A stretch of 64,000 bases of DNA, from contig NZ_JAPEIQ010000021.1 of NCBI RefSeq assembly GCF_026041215.1, positions 232,554-296,553 of the forward strand, written 5' to 3'. How positions within the stretch are numbered: position 1 is the stretch's first letter; each line of letters opens with the position of its first letter. This document shows positions 8,595 through 17,506 of the stretch, in pieces. The notes below the pieces were generated by a model. That model was given only the letters and a program-made list of their open reading frames with translations, ran no database searches and was not told where the DNA came from. The translations under genes were made by a program, and so were the position numbers. The stretch comes from Hoyosella sp. YIM 151337 (GTDB lineage: Bacteria > Actinomycetota > Actinomycetes > Mycobacteriales > Mycobacteriaceae).

Positions 8595-8662
8595 CGACCG
8601 TTCAATCCCGGCGACTCTGCCAGTGGCGTTCGGCTCGACCTGCTTTGAAAGTAGAATCGAGC

Positions 8663-11137
8663 ATGACCGCCCGTGATCGGGAGAAAGAGACTCGCCGCGG
8701 CCTGCAGGATGGCGGTGATGACATGACGCTGCGCAGCCCCCGGGGTGGCTACTCGCCATCAACTGCGACTCGCCGCAAACTCGGGCCGCCGACTGCCACG
8801 ACGAAGTTCCGGCCGCCGACAGCGCGCCGGACTCTTGTCGACCGCAGCAGGCTTCTTCACAGTCCCGGCGACCAGTGGCGCCGGCTCATCCTGATCCATG
8901 CGCCCGCCGGCTTCGGCAAGACCACGCTGGCAACCCAGTGGTGCCGCACCCTCGAAGCCCGGGGCGCTGTATGGACCTGGTTAAGCGTCGATCCGGATGA
9001 CAACAATCCTGTGTGGTTCCTCGCCCACCTGATTGAAGCCATACAGAAGGTGAAGCCGGCGCTGGCGATCGGCCTGGCAGAAATCCTCGAGGAGAACGGC
9101 GAAGAGGCCGAGCGGTACGTTCTGACTTCCCTCATCAACCAGATCCACGAGAACGGTGAACACCTCGCTGTCGTCCTCGACGACTGGCACGCGGTGACCT
9201 CGCCGCAGACAGTCTCCGCTGTCGAGTATCTCCTCGATTACGGTTGTCACCATCTGACGCTGATCGTGACGAGCCGGTCCCGGTCTGGTCTTCCACTTGG
9301 ACGCATGCGCATGCACGACGAACTCATCGAGATCAGCGCCAGCGAGCTCCGTTTCAGTGTGGACGAAACTCAGAAGTTCCTGGCGGCCGCGGGTGCTGCG
9401 GAGTTGTCCGATAGGGACGCTGAGTCCCTATGTTCCACCACTGATGGCTGGGTTGCTGCGCTACAGCTCGCGTCGCTTTCACTGCGCGATAAGGGCGACG
9501 CCGCAGAGTTGATCAGCCATCTTTCGGGTCACCATCGCGCGATCGCGGGCTACCTGACTGAGAACGTACTCAGCAACCTAGATCGCCGCATTCTCGATTT
9601 CATGCTGGCGATTTCGATCACAGACCGGATTTGCGGCTCCCTCGCAGGAGCGTTGAGCGGCATCGCACACGGTCAGCTTTTGCTGGAGGACCTCGAGCGG
9701 AAAGATTTGTTTTTGTACGCCCTCGATGAGGAGCGGCGCTGGTTCCGCTTCCATCATCTTTTCGCGGATTTCTTGCGGCGACGCCTTGAGCGTGACTATC
9801 CAGGACGAACCACTGAATTGCATCGGCGGGCCCAGGCGTGGTTTTCGGAGAATGGGATGCTCCGTGAGGCTGTCCACCACGCACTCGCTGCAGGCGATGA
9901 AAACCACGCCGTTTCACTGGTGGAGCGATTCGGGACGGACATCATCGAACATTCACAAATGGCGACTTTACTCGGCCTTGTAAACAAGCTTCCGGCAGGT
10001 CCCGTTGCAGCGAGCCCGCGGTTGCAAATCGACCTCGCGTGGGCACACGTGCTTTTGCACCACCCCATTAAGCCGCTGGGCTCCGTATTTGACACCTTTG
10101 ACGCAGCTCTTGCAAACCAACCCCTATCGAACGACGAACGGGAGGCCCTCAGCCTCGAAGCTGCGCTCGTGAAAGACATCGAAGCGGCATTCGCCGACCG
10201 CATGCCGGAGCTTGGTGAGAGTGCCGAGCGCTGCCTGGAAAAGGCAGAAAAGCTGCGGCCGTTTGTTGTCGCTGCAGCCGCAAATGTCGCGACGTTCAGA
10301 GCCTTCTACAGGTGTGACTTCACTGGCGCACGCAAGTGGCAGGATTGGGTGCAGCCGTATTTCCGGCAGATGACGGGACCATTTAGTGAGGTGTACGGGC
10401 ATTGCCTCGCCGGGATGGCCGCGCAGGAACAACTCGATATCAACGCGGCTGAGTGGCATTTCCGGACCGCGCTGCGGGTTGCGCTACAGGGTCAAGGCGG
10501 CGCGACTTCCCACGCGGCGCGACTTGCGGGTGCGGTTCTTGGGGACCTTCTCTATGAGAAGGGCGAGATCGAAGAAGCCGAGAAGCTGCTCGATGACAGC
10601 TACAAGCTCGGCCCAGAAGGCGGCCTTGTGCATTTCATGCTTGCGACGTACGGCACCGGGGCGCGTATCAAGCTGCTGCACAACGATGTTGATGCTGCGC
10701 AGCGTTGCCTCGACGAGGGCGCACGGATTGCGCAAACGCTGTCCCTGCCGAGGTTAGCGGCGCGTATTGAGAACGAGGAAGTTCGGGCGCGTCTGCATGT
10801 GGGGGAGTTGCCCGCGCCAGCTGATGGTAGTGCGAATGACTCCGAGATCGCCGTTCTCACCGGGGAACTCGCACTCGACTCGGCACTCCGGAAAGCCATA
10901 CAGGTGGGCTCACCTGAACAACGCGACGCGGCGTGCCGACGGGCTGCAGCGCTGGTCCGCGAACTCGAGAAAGCGCAGCGTCCACGCGCACTTCTCAAAG
11001 CTCAGCTTCTGCACGCGACATGCCTGCAGGCAGTCGGCCAGACCGCCGAAGCTGACGCTGTACTAGCTCCCGCTGCTCGGCAGTGCACTGAATTGGGGCT
11101 TGTACAGCTCCTTAGGGACGACGGGCCACCGAGCTAA
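8663..11137 (+). CDS. MalT-like STAND ATPase lacking a LuxR helix-turn-helix
   Basis: An 824-residue protein. After a basic leader, the KFRPPTARRTLVDR segment starts a MalT/AlkS-type NTPase domain, with Walker A at APAGFGKTT (about residue 80) and Walker B at VVLDDWHAV (about residue 175). A winged-helix-like region (FHHLFADFLRRRLE) and a long tetratricopeptide-like helical array follow to the end. Regulators of this kind normally close with a LuxR helix-turn-helix of about 65 residues. This one stops at 11137 without it, and no other frame in the next 190 bases encodes one. The open frame extends back to 8063 inside the esterase gene; the ATG at 8663 is the likely start, with the ATG at 8723 as an alternative. 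Confidence 0.82.
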   Translation: MTARDREKETRRGLQDGGDDMTLRSPRGGYSPSTATRRKLGPPTATTKFRPPTARRTLVDRSRLLHSPGDQWRRLILIHAPAGFGKTTLATQWCRTLEARGAVWTWLSVDPDDNNPVWFLAHLIEAIQKVKPALAIGLAEILEENGEEAERYVLTSLINQIHENGEHLAVVLDDWHAVTSPQTVSAVEYLLDYGCHHLTLIVTSRSRSGLPLGRMRMHDELIEISASELRFSVDETQKFLAAAGAAELSDRDAESLCSTTDGWVAALQLASLSLRDKGDAAELISHLSGHHRAIAGYLTENVLSNLDRRILDFMLAISITDRICGSLAGALSGIAHGQLLLEDLERKDLFLYALDEERRWFRFHHLFADFLRRRLERDYPGRTTELHRRAQAWFSENGMLREAVHHALAAGDENHAVSLVERFGTDIIEHSQMATLLGLVNKLPAGPVAASPRLQIDLAWAHVLLHHPIKPLGSVFDTFDAALANQPLSNDEREALSLEAALVKDIEAAFADRMPELGESAERCLEKAEKLRPFVVAAAANVATFRAFYRCDFTGARKWQDWVQPYFRQMTGPFSEVYGHCLAGMAAQEQLDINAAEWHFRTALRVALQGQGGATSHAARLAGAVLGDLLYEKGEIEEAEKLLDDSYKLGPEGGLVHFMLATYGTGARIKLLHNDVDAAQRCLDEGARIAQTLSLPRLAARIENEEVRARLHVGELPAPADGSANDSEIAVLTGELALDSALRKAIQVGSPEQRDAACRRAAALVRELEKAQRPRALLKAQLLHATCLQAVGQTAEADAVLAPAARQCTELGLVQLLRDDGPPS

Positions 11138-11140
11138 TAG

Positions 11141-11165
11141 TTCCGGCTCACTGACAGCGCCGGAA
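11141..11165 (+). terminator. Possible weak hairpin terminator
   Basis: TTCCGGC at 11141-11147 pairs with GCCGGAA at 11159-11165 just after the stop at 11137. No T-tract follows, so function as a terminator is uncertain. Confidence 0.35.
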
Positions 11166-11292
11166 ACGCTCCAGCAACAGCCCGATCTCAGCCTTCCGGC
11201 GCTAAATGCAACGATCCGTATTGGCGCTCGGCGTCACATCAACGGTCTTAGCGGGACACCTTGCGAGTACACCATTCGGTCTACTATGCTCC

Positions 11293-11312
11293 AGTAAACC
11301 AACCGGTATACC
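11293..11312. promoter_or_regulatory. Candidate TetR operator upstream of the OYE-Ddn fusion gene
   Basis: The sequence AGTAAACCAACCGGTATACC is a partial dyad (AGTAnACC ... GGTnTAC) ending one base before the GGAGG ribosome binding site at 11314-11318. A related half-site (GGTCTACT) lies just upstream at 11278-11285. A matching dyad precedes the TetR gene at 13672-13691, so the two genes are probably controlled together. Confidence 0.5.
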
Positions 11313-11323
11313 TGGAGGCTCGT

Positions 11324-13072
11324 ATGGCACAGCGCCGTGCTGACACCAATTCCACCACCGCGAGCGTCGCCGTACTCGGCCACTCGCTGAGCGACCCGCT
11401 CCCGCTGCCATGTGGCCAAGTACTCTCCAACCGGCTGATGAAAGCCGCTCTCAGCGAAGGGCTGGCCAATTCGGCACACGATCCCGACCCTCGCCTCGAG
11501 CGTCTATACACCCGCTGGGGCACAGGCGGTTTCGGTCTTCTTGTCACCGGAAACGTCATGGTTGACCGCGCCCAATTGGGTGAACCTGGAAACGTCGTTG
11601 TCGACAGCCGAACCGACATTGACGCGCTCGCCCGGTGGGCGAAATCCGCACAAGATGGCGGCACTACGGTGTGGATGCAGATTAATCATCCCGGCCGCCA
11701 GGCTAATCCCCTTGCCTCGAACAGCCGCCCTGTGGCACCGTCGGCAATCGCACCAAACTTGCCAGGCGTACCGGTACCCCGCGCTTTGACGCACACTGAA
11801 ATTGAAGACATCATCGAACGCTTCGCGCGCGTGGCACACATAGCCGAAACCGCCGGTTTCAACGGCGTCCAGATACACGGTGCACACGGATACCTCGTGT
11901 CCCAGTTCCTGTCGCCGCTGGCCAACCAGCGCGACGACGAGTGGGGCGGTGACACCACGCGGCGCATGCGCTTCGCGCTTGAGATTGTCCGGCATATCCG
12001 GGCCGCGGTCAGCCCGGGATTTGCTGTCGGGATCAAGCTGAATTCCGCAGATTTTCAGCGCGGCGGGTTCACCGAAGAGGAATCGAGGCTCGTCACCGAG
12101 CGGCTCGCCGCCGAAGGTACCGACCTGATCGAGATCAGCGGTGGCAGTTACGAATCCCCCGCGATGATGGGACGCCCGAGGACCGTCGCTGAAAGCACGC
12201 GGGCACGCGAAGCATACTTCCTGGAATACGCGCGCACAGTTCGCGATGTGACCGTTGGTGTGCCACTTGCCGTCACGGGCGGCTTCCGGACATTCGCGGG
12301 CATGAACGCGGCAATCAGCAGCGGAGACTGCGACGTCGTGGGCATCGGCCGTCCCGCCGCGGTCCTGCCTGACGCTGCTGCGCTTCTGCTGGAGCAGCGC
12401 AGCGACCGCCTCGACTCCCCACAAGTCACGCTTGGTGTACCCCGACGGCTCGCAACAGGGCCGTTGAAGGCTCTCGATGGCGCACTCGATCTCCAGTGGC
12501 ACACCGATCAGTTACACCGACTCGGCGCGGGCTCGGATAGCGATCCGAACCGCGCAAAGTGGCGCACGGTCGTGACAATGGTGCAGCGCAATGGACTCGA
12601 CGCGTTCCGTTCACGGCGTTCTGCAGCTCCGGTTGGGACCGCACGAGATAAGACGCTGCGCAAATTCAAGTTCGAGCGTGCCGTCGGGCGATACGTGGCA
12701 AACCCCGCCGTCCGCGTACTCAACAACCTCGGACTGCGTACCTCATTGGCCACCGAGATTGAAACTACTGGCCGAAAAACTGGCGCGCTACGCCGAGTGC
12801 CCGTCTCCGCAGTCTTCGATAGGGACGGGGCATGGGTCATCTCTCAGCACGGAAAGCGCTCGGGGTGGGGGCTCAACATCACGGCGAATCCAGCGGTCCG
12901 AATTCGGCAAGGCAACCGGTGGCGCACCGGCGTCGCAAAATTCCAGCCAGATGATGACGTCCGTGCGCGCGCACGAACATTCGGGCCTAAAGCGCTCGCG
13001 AACATTACGGCCGCTGGTTTTCAGGCGCTGCAGAGCACACCGATCTCGGTACGAATCACGTTTACTGATTAG
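11324..13072 (+). CDS. Old Yellow Enzyme-type oxidoreductase fused to a Ddn-like domain
   Basis: A 582-residue two-domain protein. Residues about 1-385 are an FMN-dependent NADH:flavin oxidoreductase barrel: MQINHPGRQ, the active-site pair in IHGAHGYLVSQFLSP, and the phosphate-binding CDVVGIGRPA near its end. A linker follows. Residues about 430-582 resemble the deazaflavin(F420)-dependent nitroreductase (Ddn/Rv3547) family: ETTGRKTGALRRVPVS, then WVISQHG and a C-terminal split-barrel strand pair. The OYE half lacks the iron-sulfur and FAD domains of 2,4-dienoyl-CoA reductases. The ATG at 11324 has a strong GGAGG; the earlier in-frame start at 11261 overlaps the operator. It converges on the TetR gene, and the two coding ends overlap by 11 bases. 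The role is probably reduction of electrophilic xenobiotics or enones. Confidence 0.85.
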   Translation: MAQRRADTNSTTASVAVLGHSLSDPLPLPCGQVLSNRLMKAALSEGLANSAHDPDPRLERLYTRWGTGGFGLLVTGNVMVDRAQLGEPGNVVVDSRTDIDALARWAKSAQDGGTTVWMQINHPGRQANPLASNSRPVAPSAIAPNLPGVPVPRALTHTEIEDIIERFARVAHIAETAGFNGVQIHGAHGYLVSQFLSPLANQRDDEWGGDTTRRMRFALEIVRHIRAAVSPGFAVGIKLNSADFQRGGFTEEESRLVTERLAAEGTDLIEISGGSYESPAMMGRPRTVAESTRAREAYFLEYARTVRDVTVGVPLAVTGGFRTFAGMNAAISSGDCDVVGIGRPAAVLPDAAALLLEQRSDRLDSPQVTLGVPRRLATGPLKALDGALDLQWHTDQLHRLGAGSDSDPNRAKWRTVVTMVQRNGLDAFRSRRSAAPVGTARDKTLRKFKFERAVGRYVANPAVRVLNNLGLRTSLATEIETTGRKTGALRRVPVSAVFDRDGAWVISQHGKRSGWGLNITANPAVRIRQGNRWRTGVAKFQPDDDVRARARTFGPKALANITAAGFQALQSTPISVRITFTD

Positions 13073-13631
13073 CGGGCAGTTGCTGCTCGATCAGCGTGGC
13101 GATCTGACGGCTGGTGCGCTCAAGCGGTGCTGTCGATTGTGCGGCGAGCGACATTATGACCGCCCCCTCAACCGCCGCGATGATCGTGGTGGCGAGTGCC
13201 TGTGCGTCCGCGTTCGGCACGCCTTCCTGCTCCAGGCGGGTGGTGAGGATTTCCTCCCACTCGTGAAAGGCGTCCCCCGCCGCGTCCGCCGCGGCGGGGG
13301 CTTCCGAGCGGCCAAGTGTCGCGGCCACGATAGGGCAGCCCGCCGTGAACCCGCTTTCTGACAGCACGTGTTTCCAGGTGTCGATGAAGGCACCGAACGC
13401 CTCGTCGACAGTGCGCTTGCCGACGAAAGATCTGATGAGGTCAGCTGTCGCGGCACCCGCAGAACCGACTGCGTTCGTGACGAGTTCCGCCTTCCCACCG
13501 GGAAAGTTGAGGTAGATCGTACGCCGCGATCGGCCGCTGTGCTCGATGAGTTCCGCAAGCCCGGTCCCCGCGACGCCGTGGCGGCGCACCAGGTCGATGG
13601 CGGCGGCGATAAGGCTTTCACGTGCCTGCAC
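13062..13631 (-). CDS. TetR family regulator (LmrA/YxaF-like)
   Basis: A 189-residue repressor. The N-terminal helix-turn-helix reads AAIDLVRRHGVAGTGLAELIEHSGRSRRTIYLNFPGGKAEL, typical of the LmrA/YxaF/QacR-like branch. The C-terminal part carries the GFTAGCPI segment common in this branch. The start is taken at the GTG at 13631, because AAGGAG lies 6 bases upstream; the ATG at 13667 has no such signal. It is convergent with the OYE-Ddn fusion gene, and both have a related AGTAnACC dyad upstream. It therefore probably represses itself and the reductase until an electrophile or drug binds (inference). Confidence 0.88.
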   Translation of the reverse strand: MQARESLIAAAIDLVRRHGVAGTGLAELIEHSGRSRRTIYLNFPGGKAELVTNAVGSAGAATADLIRSFVGKRTVDEAFGAFIDTWKHVLSESGFTAGCPIVAATLGRSEAPAAADAAGDAFHEWEEILTTRLEQEGVPNADAQALATTIIAAVEGAVIMSLAAQSTAPLERTSRQIATLIEQQLPANQ

Positions 13632-13671
13632 TTGATCTCCTTCCGCCCGATCACAGCTGACCGACACGTCA

Positions 13672-13691
13672 AGTATACCGATCGTTCTACT
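13672..13691. promoter_or_regulatory. Operator-like dyad upstream of the TetR gene
   Basis: AGTATACCGATCGTTCTACT is an imperfect palindrome matching its reverse complement at 16 of 20 positions, about 40 bases upstream of the GTG start at 13631. It shares the AGTAnACC half-site with the element at 11293-11312. Confidence 0.55.
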
Positions 13692-13779
13692 ATCTGTGCA
13701 CTCAGCCTTCGCTCACGCTCTCGCACCATGGCGCACCCGTGTGCGAAACTGTGCCGATAGGTAGTGGAGGTGTGATCCG

Positions 13780-14359
13780 ATGTCGGCAATTAAGGATGTG
13801 CTTGCCCGGTACAACGTGGGTTTGACGGAGCAAGTTTTTGGCGGGCGAGCTGGACGCAGCGCTGCGCTCGCTTCAGCATCCTGGCTCCGCGCCGCTCTCC
13901 GCTCACGAACTGGACTACCTCAGCAAGCAAGCTGGTGCGGGTACCGATGAGGTGCTGGCGCAATGGGATCCCGTGGACGAGCAGCATCGGCACACCGTCG
14001 CCGTCGCCAGCTCTATTAAGGATCTCGTTGCCAGTTCCCTGAGCCGGACGCAGGCAGCGCAGCAGCTAGGGGTCGACCCGTCGGGGATTTCACGCCGCAT
14101 CCACGAGGATGCCCTGTGGTCGTTCAAAGTGGGTTCACGGCTCCGCATTCCAAGTTGGCAGTTCGCTGGGAACGCCTTACTTCCAGGGCTGGCTGAGATC
14201 GTTGCGGCGATCCCGGATGATGCGCACCCCCTCGATATCGCCGCGATGATGACCAGCCCGCACGAATTTATCGATGGCCACACGCCAGCGCAGTGGCTTG
14301 CTGCTGGCCGCGACCCGGGCGCCATCGTCAGCATGATTGAAGACTTCGATCGGTGGTAA
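13780..14359 (+). pseudogene. Xre/MbcA-type antitoxin with a 1-base frameshift near its start
   Basis: From 13838 (TTG) to 14359 a 173-residue frame encodes an antitoxin-like protein. It has a helix-turn-helix (SRTQAAQQLGVDPSGISRRI) and a C-terminal toxin-binding region of the Xre-MbcA-ParS kind (DIAAMMTSPHEFIDGHTPAQWLAAGRD). The best start signal lies further upstream: GGAGG before an ATG at 13780 that encodes about 19 plausible residues in another frame, up to a T5/G-rich run at 13835-13842. Removing one base there would join VF-AGELD in frame. So either the gene carries an insertion, or a shortened protein starts at the TTG. The stop overlaps the RES gene start by seven bases, the usual RES/Xre operon layout. 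Confidence 0.65.
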
Positions 14360-14938
14360 AACCGAAGGTTCCTCGTGAACCGAATACGCCGCTCGCCCGC
14401 AACGACGGTGACATCGTCGAGTACGCCGATCCAGTGTGGAGAATCCACCGAACCCGCGGTGCACATGTCCTGCTGTGGAACATGTTTCGCGCATTCGGTC
14501 CGGTAGCGAGCTCGCGCTACGATCCGCACCCGCCGCAACGCGGAATTCACCCTGGTTTCGGCATCATGTACACCGCATGCAGTGTGCGCACCGCGGTGGC
14601 GGAGGTATTTCAGACCACCCGCAGGGTCAACACCATGACCGGTGCGCCCTGCTTGACTTCGTGGACGCCGGTCCGGCCGCTGAAGCTACTTGATACGCGC
14701 TCACGGCGGCCCTGCGGTCGACTTGCCGGGCTTGGTCTCGTGCCATTCACCAACAGTGGGAAGACCTTGATGGACTGTGGGCGCCGTCCACAATGACAGG
14801 TGAGTCGATGCCGGTGCTGTACGACGGGACCGCAGCAGCGATCCCGTCCGCATCTGATTTTCGAGGCCTCTGTCGCATCCGCTGGTGTGGTCACTGATTG
14901 AACGAGCCGCCAAAACACTCGGCTACGGTGCGTACTAA
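14353..14938 (+). pseudogene. RES-domain toxin, disrupted by two frameshifts
   Basis: The GTG at 14353 opens a RES-domain toxin (family activity: NAD+ degradation). The first frame gives VWRIHRT, the SSRYDPHPP arginine region and TAVAEVFQ with the expected glutamate, then derails after KLLDTR near 14697. The expected continuation (SRAIHQQWEDLDGLW ... VLYDGTAAA) is in a second frame up to about 14870. The expected C-terminus (LSHPLVWSLIERAAKTLGYGAY) is in a third frame, ending at the TAA at 14936-14938. Two frame changes in under 600 bases mean the toxin is dead unless the sequence contains errors. It resembles the mycobacterial RES/Xre pairs in order and overlap. Confidence 0.8.
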
Positions 14939-14963
14939 GCGATAACGCCGCGTCCCATCACCG

Positions 14964-15950
14964 TCACTCCACCGTGACCGGAAACCGCGCCAGCAGCTCC
15001 TGAATGCGCACGATTTCAGCTGCGATTCGCTCCTCGAACTCGGCACCGGCGATGAAGTCACCAGTCCACATCGTCTCACTGACCAGTGCGTTCCAATAGT
15101 CGGCACCGTTGAGTGCTGAAAACATATCCACGAGTGCCGCGCGCTGAGTTTCCGAGATACGCGGTGCCATAAGCCCGCGCCAGTTGTGAAATTCGACGTC
15201 GTAGCCGTGCTCGCGGAGTGTTGAGGCGTCAAGACCAGGGAGGCGCTCCGCACCCGTCACCGCAAGGATATGCACCTCGCCGGCCCGGATCTCGTAGAGG
15301 TGCTCGGCTACACCGGTGAACGCGACATCCACCTCACCTGACACCAGCGCACCGAGCATGTCGCCGCCGCCCTCGTAAGCACGGTATTTGACATGCGCCG
15401 TGTCCATCCCGATGGCGTCCAGGAAAAGCATCGCAGCGAGATAGTCGGGGCCGCCTGGCTGTGAGCCGCCCCCGATATCGAGAGCTTCCGGGTTATCGCG
15501 GAGCGCTCCGGCGAGTTCGTCGATCGTCTGATAATCCGAGTCACGGCGAACGAGAATCGCGCCGGGTTCTTCAACAAGCTGCGCGATAGGGGTGAGCTTC
15601 TCGAGGAGGTCTTCCTGACCAGCAACCACGATATTCGAAATGGTGGCGAGGCCGGCTTGCAGGAGCATCGATGCGTCTCCCTCCGCCAGGCGAACTCGGT
15701 GGATCGCCGCAAGCCCGCCATCCCCGGGGATGTTGATCACCGAAGCCTGCTCCGCTAATTTCTCCTGCTCAAGTCCAATGGCGGTCAGCCTGGCCGTCTG
15801 GTCGAAGCCGCCGCCGGGCGGAGTGGGCACGACGAACCGCAGCGACGACGGCTCCGTCCCGCCGCCGACGGCGCAGCCAGCGATGAGGGTCGTCAGCGCG
15901 ACCATCATGATGACTAGCTGCCCTGGCAGGGAACGGAGCCGTCTTCCCAC
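14964..15950 (-). CDS. Tripartite tricarboxylate transporter binding protein (TctC-like), second copy
   Basis: A 328-residue extracytoplasmic binding lipoprotein. The signal peptide ends in a good lipobox (LIAGC). The mature part carries the TctC/Bug fold marks: VPTPPGGGFDQTAR near the start, GGGSQPGG, and a VAFTGVAEHL-like ligand loop. It is the last gene of the transporter operon, five bases after TctA. Bug proteins bind carboxylates such as citrate or tricarballylate; the ligand is not evident here. It is only distantly similar to the binding protein that heads the same operon. Confidence 0.87.
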   Translation of the reverse strand: MGRRLRSLPGQLVIMMVALTTLIAGCAVGGGTEPSSLRFVVPTPPGGGFDQTARLTAIGLEQEKLAEQASVINIPGDGGLAAIHRVRLAEGDASMLLQAGLATISNIVVAGQEDLLEKLTPIAQLVEEPGAILVRRDSDYQTIDELAGALRDNPEALDIGGGSQPGGPDYLAAMLFLDAIGMDTAHVKYRAYEGGGDMLGALVSGEVDVAFTGVAEHLYEIRAGEVHILAVTGAERLPGLDASTLREHGYDVEFHNWRGLMAPRISETQRAALVDMFSALNGADYWNALVSETMWTGDFIAGAEFEERIAAEIVRIQELLARFPVTVE

Positions 15951-15955
15951 GTGCG

Positions 15956-17491
15956 TCAGATCCTTTCAGACACCTTTACTTCCGTATTCTCCCCTTCGAG
16001 CTCGTCCTGGTGGCTGCGGCGCTTGCGGAAGGCGCCAATCACCGCCGGGAGGAGTGACATTACCGCGAGAGCCAGCAAGATCGCGGGGATGGGCTTCGTT
16101 GCGAATACTGTCCAGTCACCGCCAGAGATCTGCAAAGCCTGGCGCATCGACCGCTCCATCAGGCCACCGAGAATGAGCCCGAGGATCAGCGGTGCTGCCG
16201 GGAAGCCGTTCGCGCGCATCAAGAAACCGATGGCACCGAAGGCGATGAGCAGCCACAGGTCGAACGTAGAGAAGCTCAGTCCGTACACGCCGACGACGCA
16301 GAAAACCACGACCAGTGGAAGCAACAGCGTTTTCGGAGTGTCCAGGATTTTTGCGAACAGCGGGATCAGCGGCAGGTTGAGCACGAGCAGCACGACGGTG
16401 CCGATGTACATGCTCGCGATCACGCCCCAGAACACCTCTGGGCGGTCTGTCATCATCATCGGACCGGGCTGAACATCCAAAACAAGCAGCGCGCCCAGCA
16501 GGATTGCGGTGGTCCCGGATCCGGGGACGCCCAGCGTCATCATGGGGACGAAGGAGCCTACCGCTGCGGCGTTGTTCGCCGCCTCGGGTGCCGCGACACC
16601 TTTGACGTTTCCTTTGCCGAATGTCTTGCCGTCTTTCGCGATCTTCTTCTCAAATGAATACGAAAGGAAGGACGCGACCGTCGCCCCCGCACCGGGGAGA
16701 ACACCCGTGAAAAAGCCGAGTACGGAGCTGCGCGCAACCGGCGGCGTGATCGCTTTCGCTTCCTTACGGGTAAGGCGCAGTGACGTGACTTTACGCGATT
16801 CGCCTTCTTTGCCCCGTTTGGTAAGTAGCACGAGAACTTCAGCGAGAGCGAATATTCCGAGTGCGACGATGAGGAAGTCGATCCCCTCGAGCAGGTCAGG
16901 AAGCCCAAAAGTGAAGCGCTGGTTTGCGGTTTGAGTGTCGATGCCGACTAGCGCGATCATCACGCCCACGACCGCCGCAATTAAGCCCTTGGTGATGTTC
17001 TTGCCCGCGAGCGTAACGACTGCGGTGAGGCCGAGAACCATTAGTGCGAAGTACTCCGCGGGACCGAAGCTGACAGCGACACTGGCCAGTGCTGGCGCGA
17101 TCGCCATCAGTCCGATAATGCCGATTGTGCCACCAACGAATGAGGAGATCGCAGCAATCGCCAGCGCCTTCCCCGCTTTCCCTTGCTTCGCCATCGGGTA
17201 GCCATCGAACGATGTCGCCACGGTGCCCGCGACGCCTGGCGCGTTCAGCAAGATCGACGACGTTGAGCCACCGAATATCGCGCCATAGTAGACGCCCGCG
17301 AGCATGATGATGGCGGTGGTCGGCTCCATACCGAACGCCACCGGGATCATCAGTGCAATCGCACTCATCGGCCCCAGTCCGGGCAGCGTGCCGATAATCG
17401 TGCCGGCGAGGACGCCGATGAACACAAACAGCAGGTTTTGCGGGGTGAAAGCGACGCTGAACCCCTGCATCAACAGGTCGAACGTATCCAT
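15956..17491 (-). CDS. tctA: Tripartite tricarboxylate transporter large membrane subunit TctA
   Basis: A 511-residue membrane protein with about 11-12 hydrophobic segments and the family signature GTLPGLGPMSAIALMIP near the N-terminus. A second, pseudo-symmetric half carries GVLPGAGATVASFLSY and GVPGSGTTAILLGAL. TctA is the main permease subunit that imports carboxylates using the ion gradient. The gene lies 15 bases downstream of TctB on the same strand, and the length is normal for the family. Confidence 0.93.
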   Translation of the reverse strand: MDTFDLLMQGFSVAFTPQNLLFVFIGVLAGTIIGTLPGLGPMSAIALMIPVAFGMEPTTAIIMLAGVYYGAIFGGSTSSILLNAPGVAGTVATSFDGYPMAKQGKAGKALAIAAISSFVGGTIGIIGLMAIAPALASVAVSFGPAEYFALMVLGLTAVVTLAGKNITKGLIAAVVGVMIALVGIDTQTANQRFTFGLPDLLEGIDFLIVALGIFALAEVLVLLTKRGKEGESRKVTSLRLTRKEAKAITPPVARSSVLGFFTGVLPGAGATVASFLSYSFEKKIAKDGKTFGKGNVKGVAAPEAANNAAAVGSFVPMMTLGVPGSGTTAILLGALLVLDVQPGPMMMTDRPEVFWGVIASMYIGTVVLLVLNLPLIPLFAKILDTPKTLLLPLVVVFCVVGVYGLSFSTFDLWLLIAFGAIGFLMRANGFPAAPLILGLILGGLMERSMRQALQISGGDWTVFATKPIPAILLALAVMSLLPAVIGAFRKRRSHQDELEGENTEVKVSERI

Positions 17492-17506
17492 GAGTATGTC
17501 CTGTTC

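Noticed and set aside
8063..8662. N-terminal extension of the MalT-like frame
   Set aside because: It lies inside the esterase gene in another frame, is arginine-rich and has no domain; the ATG at 8663 starts the recognisable sequence.
13790..13993. Minus-strand 67-residue frame opposite the antitoxin
   Set aside because: It is antisense to the antitoxin body, which has a recognisable helix-turn-helix, and it shows no domain.
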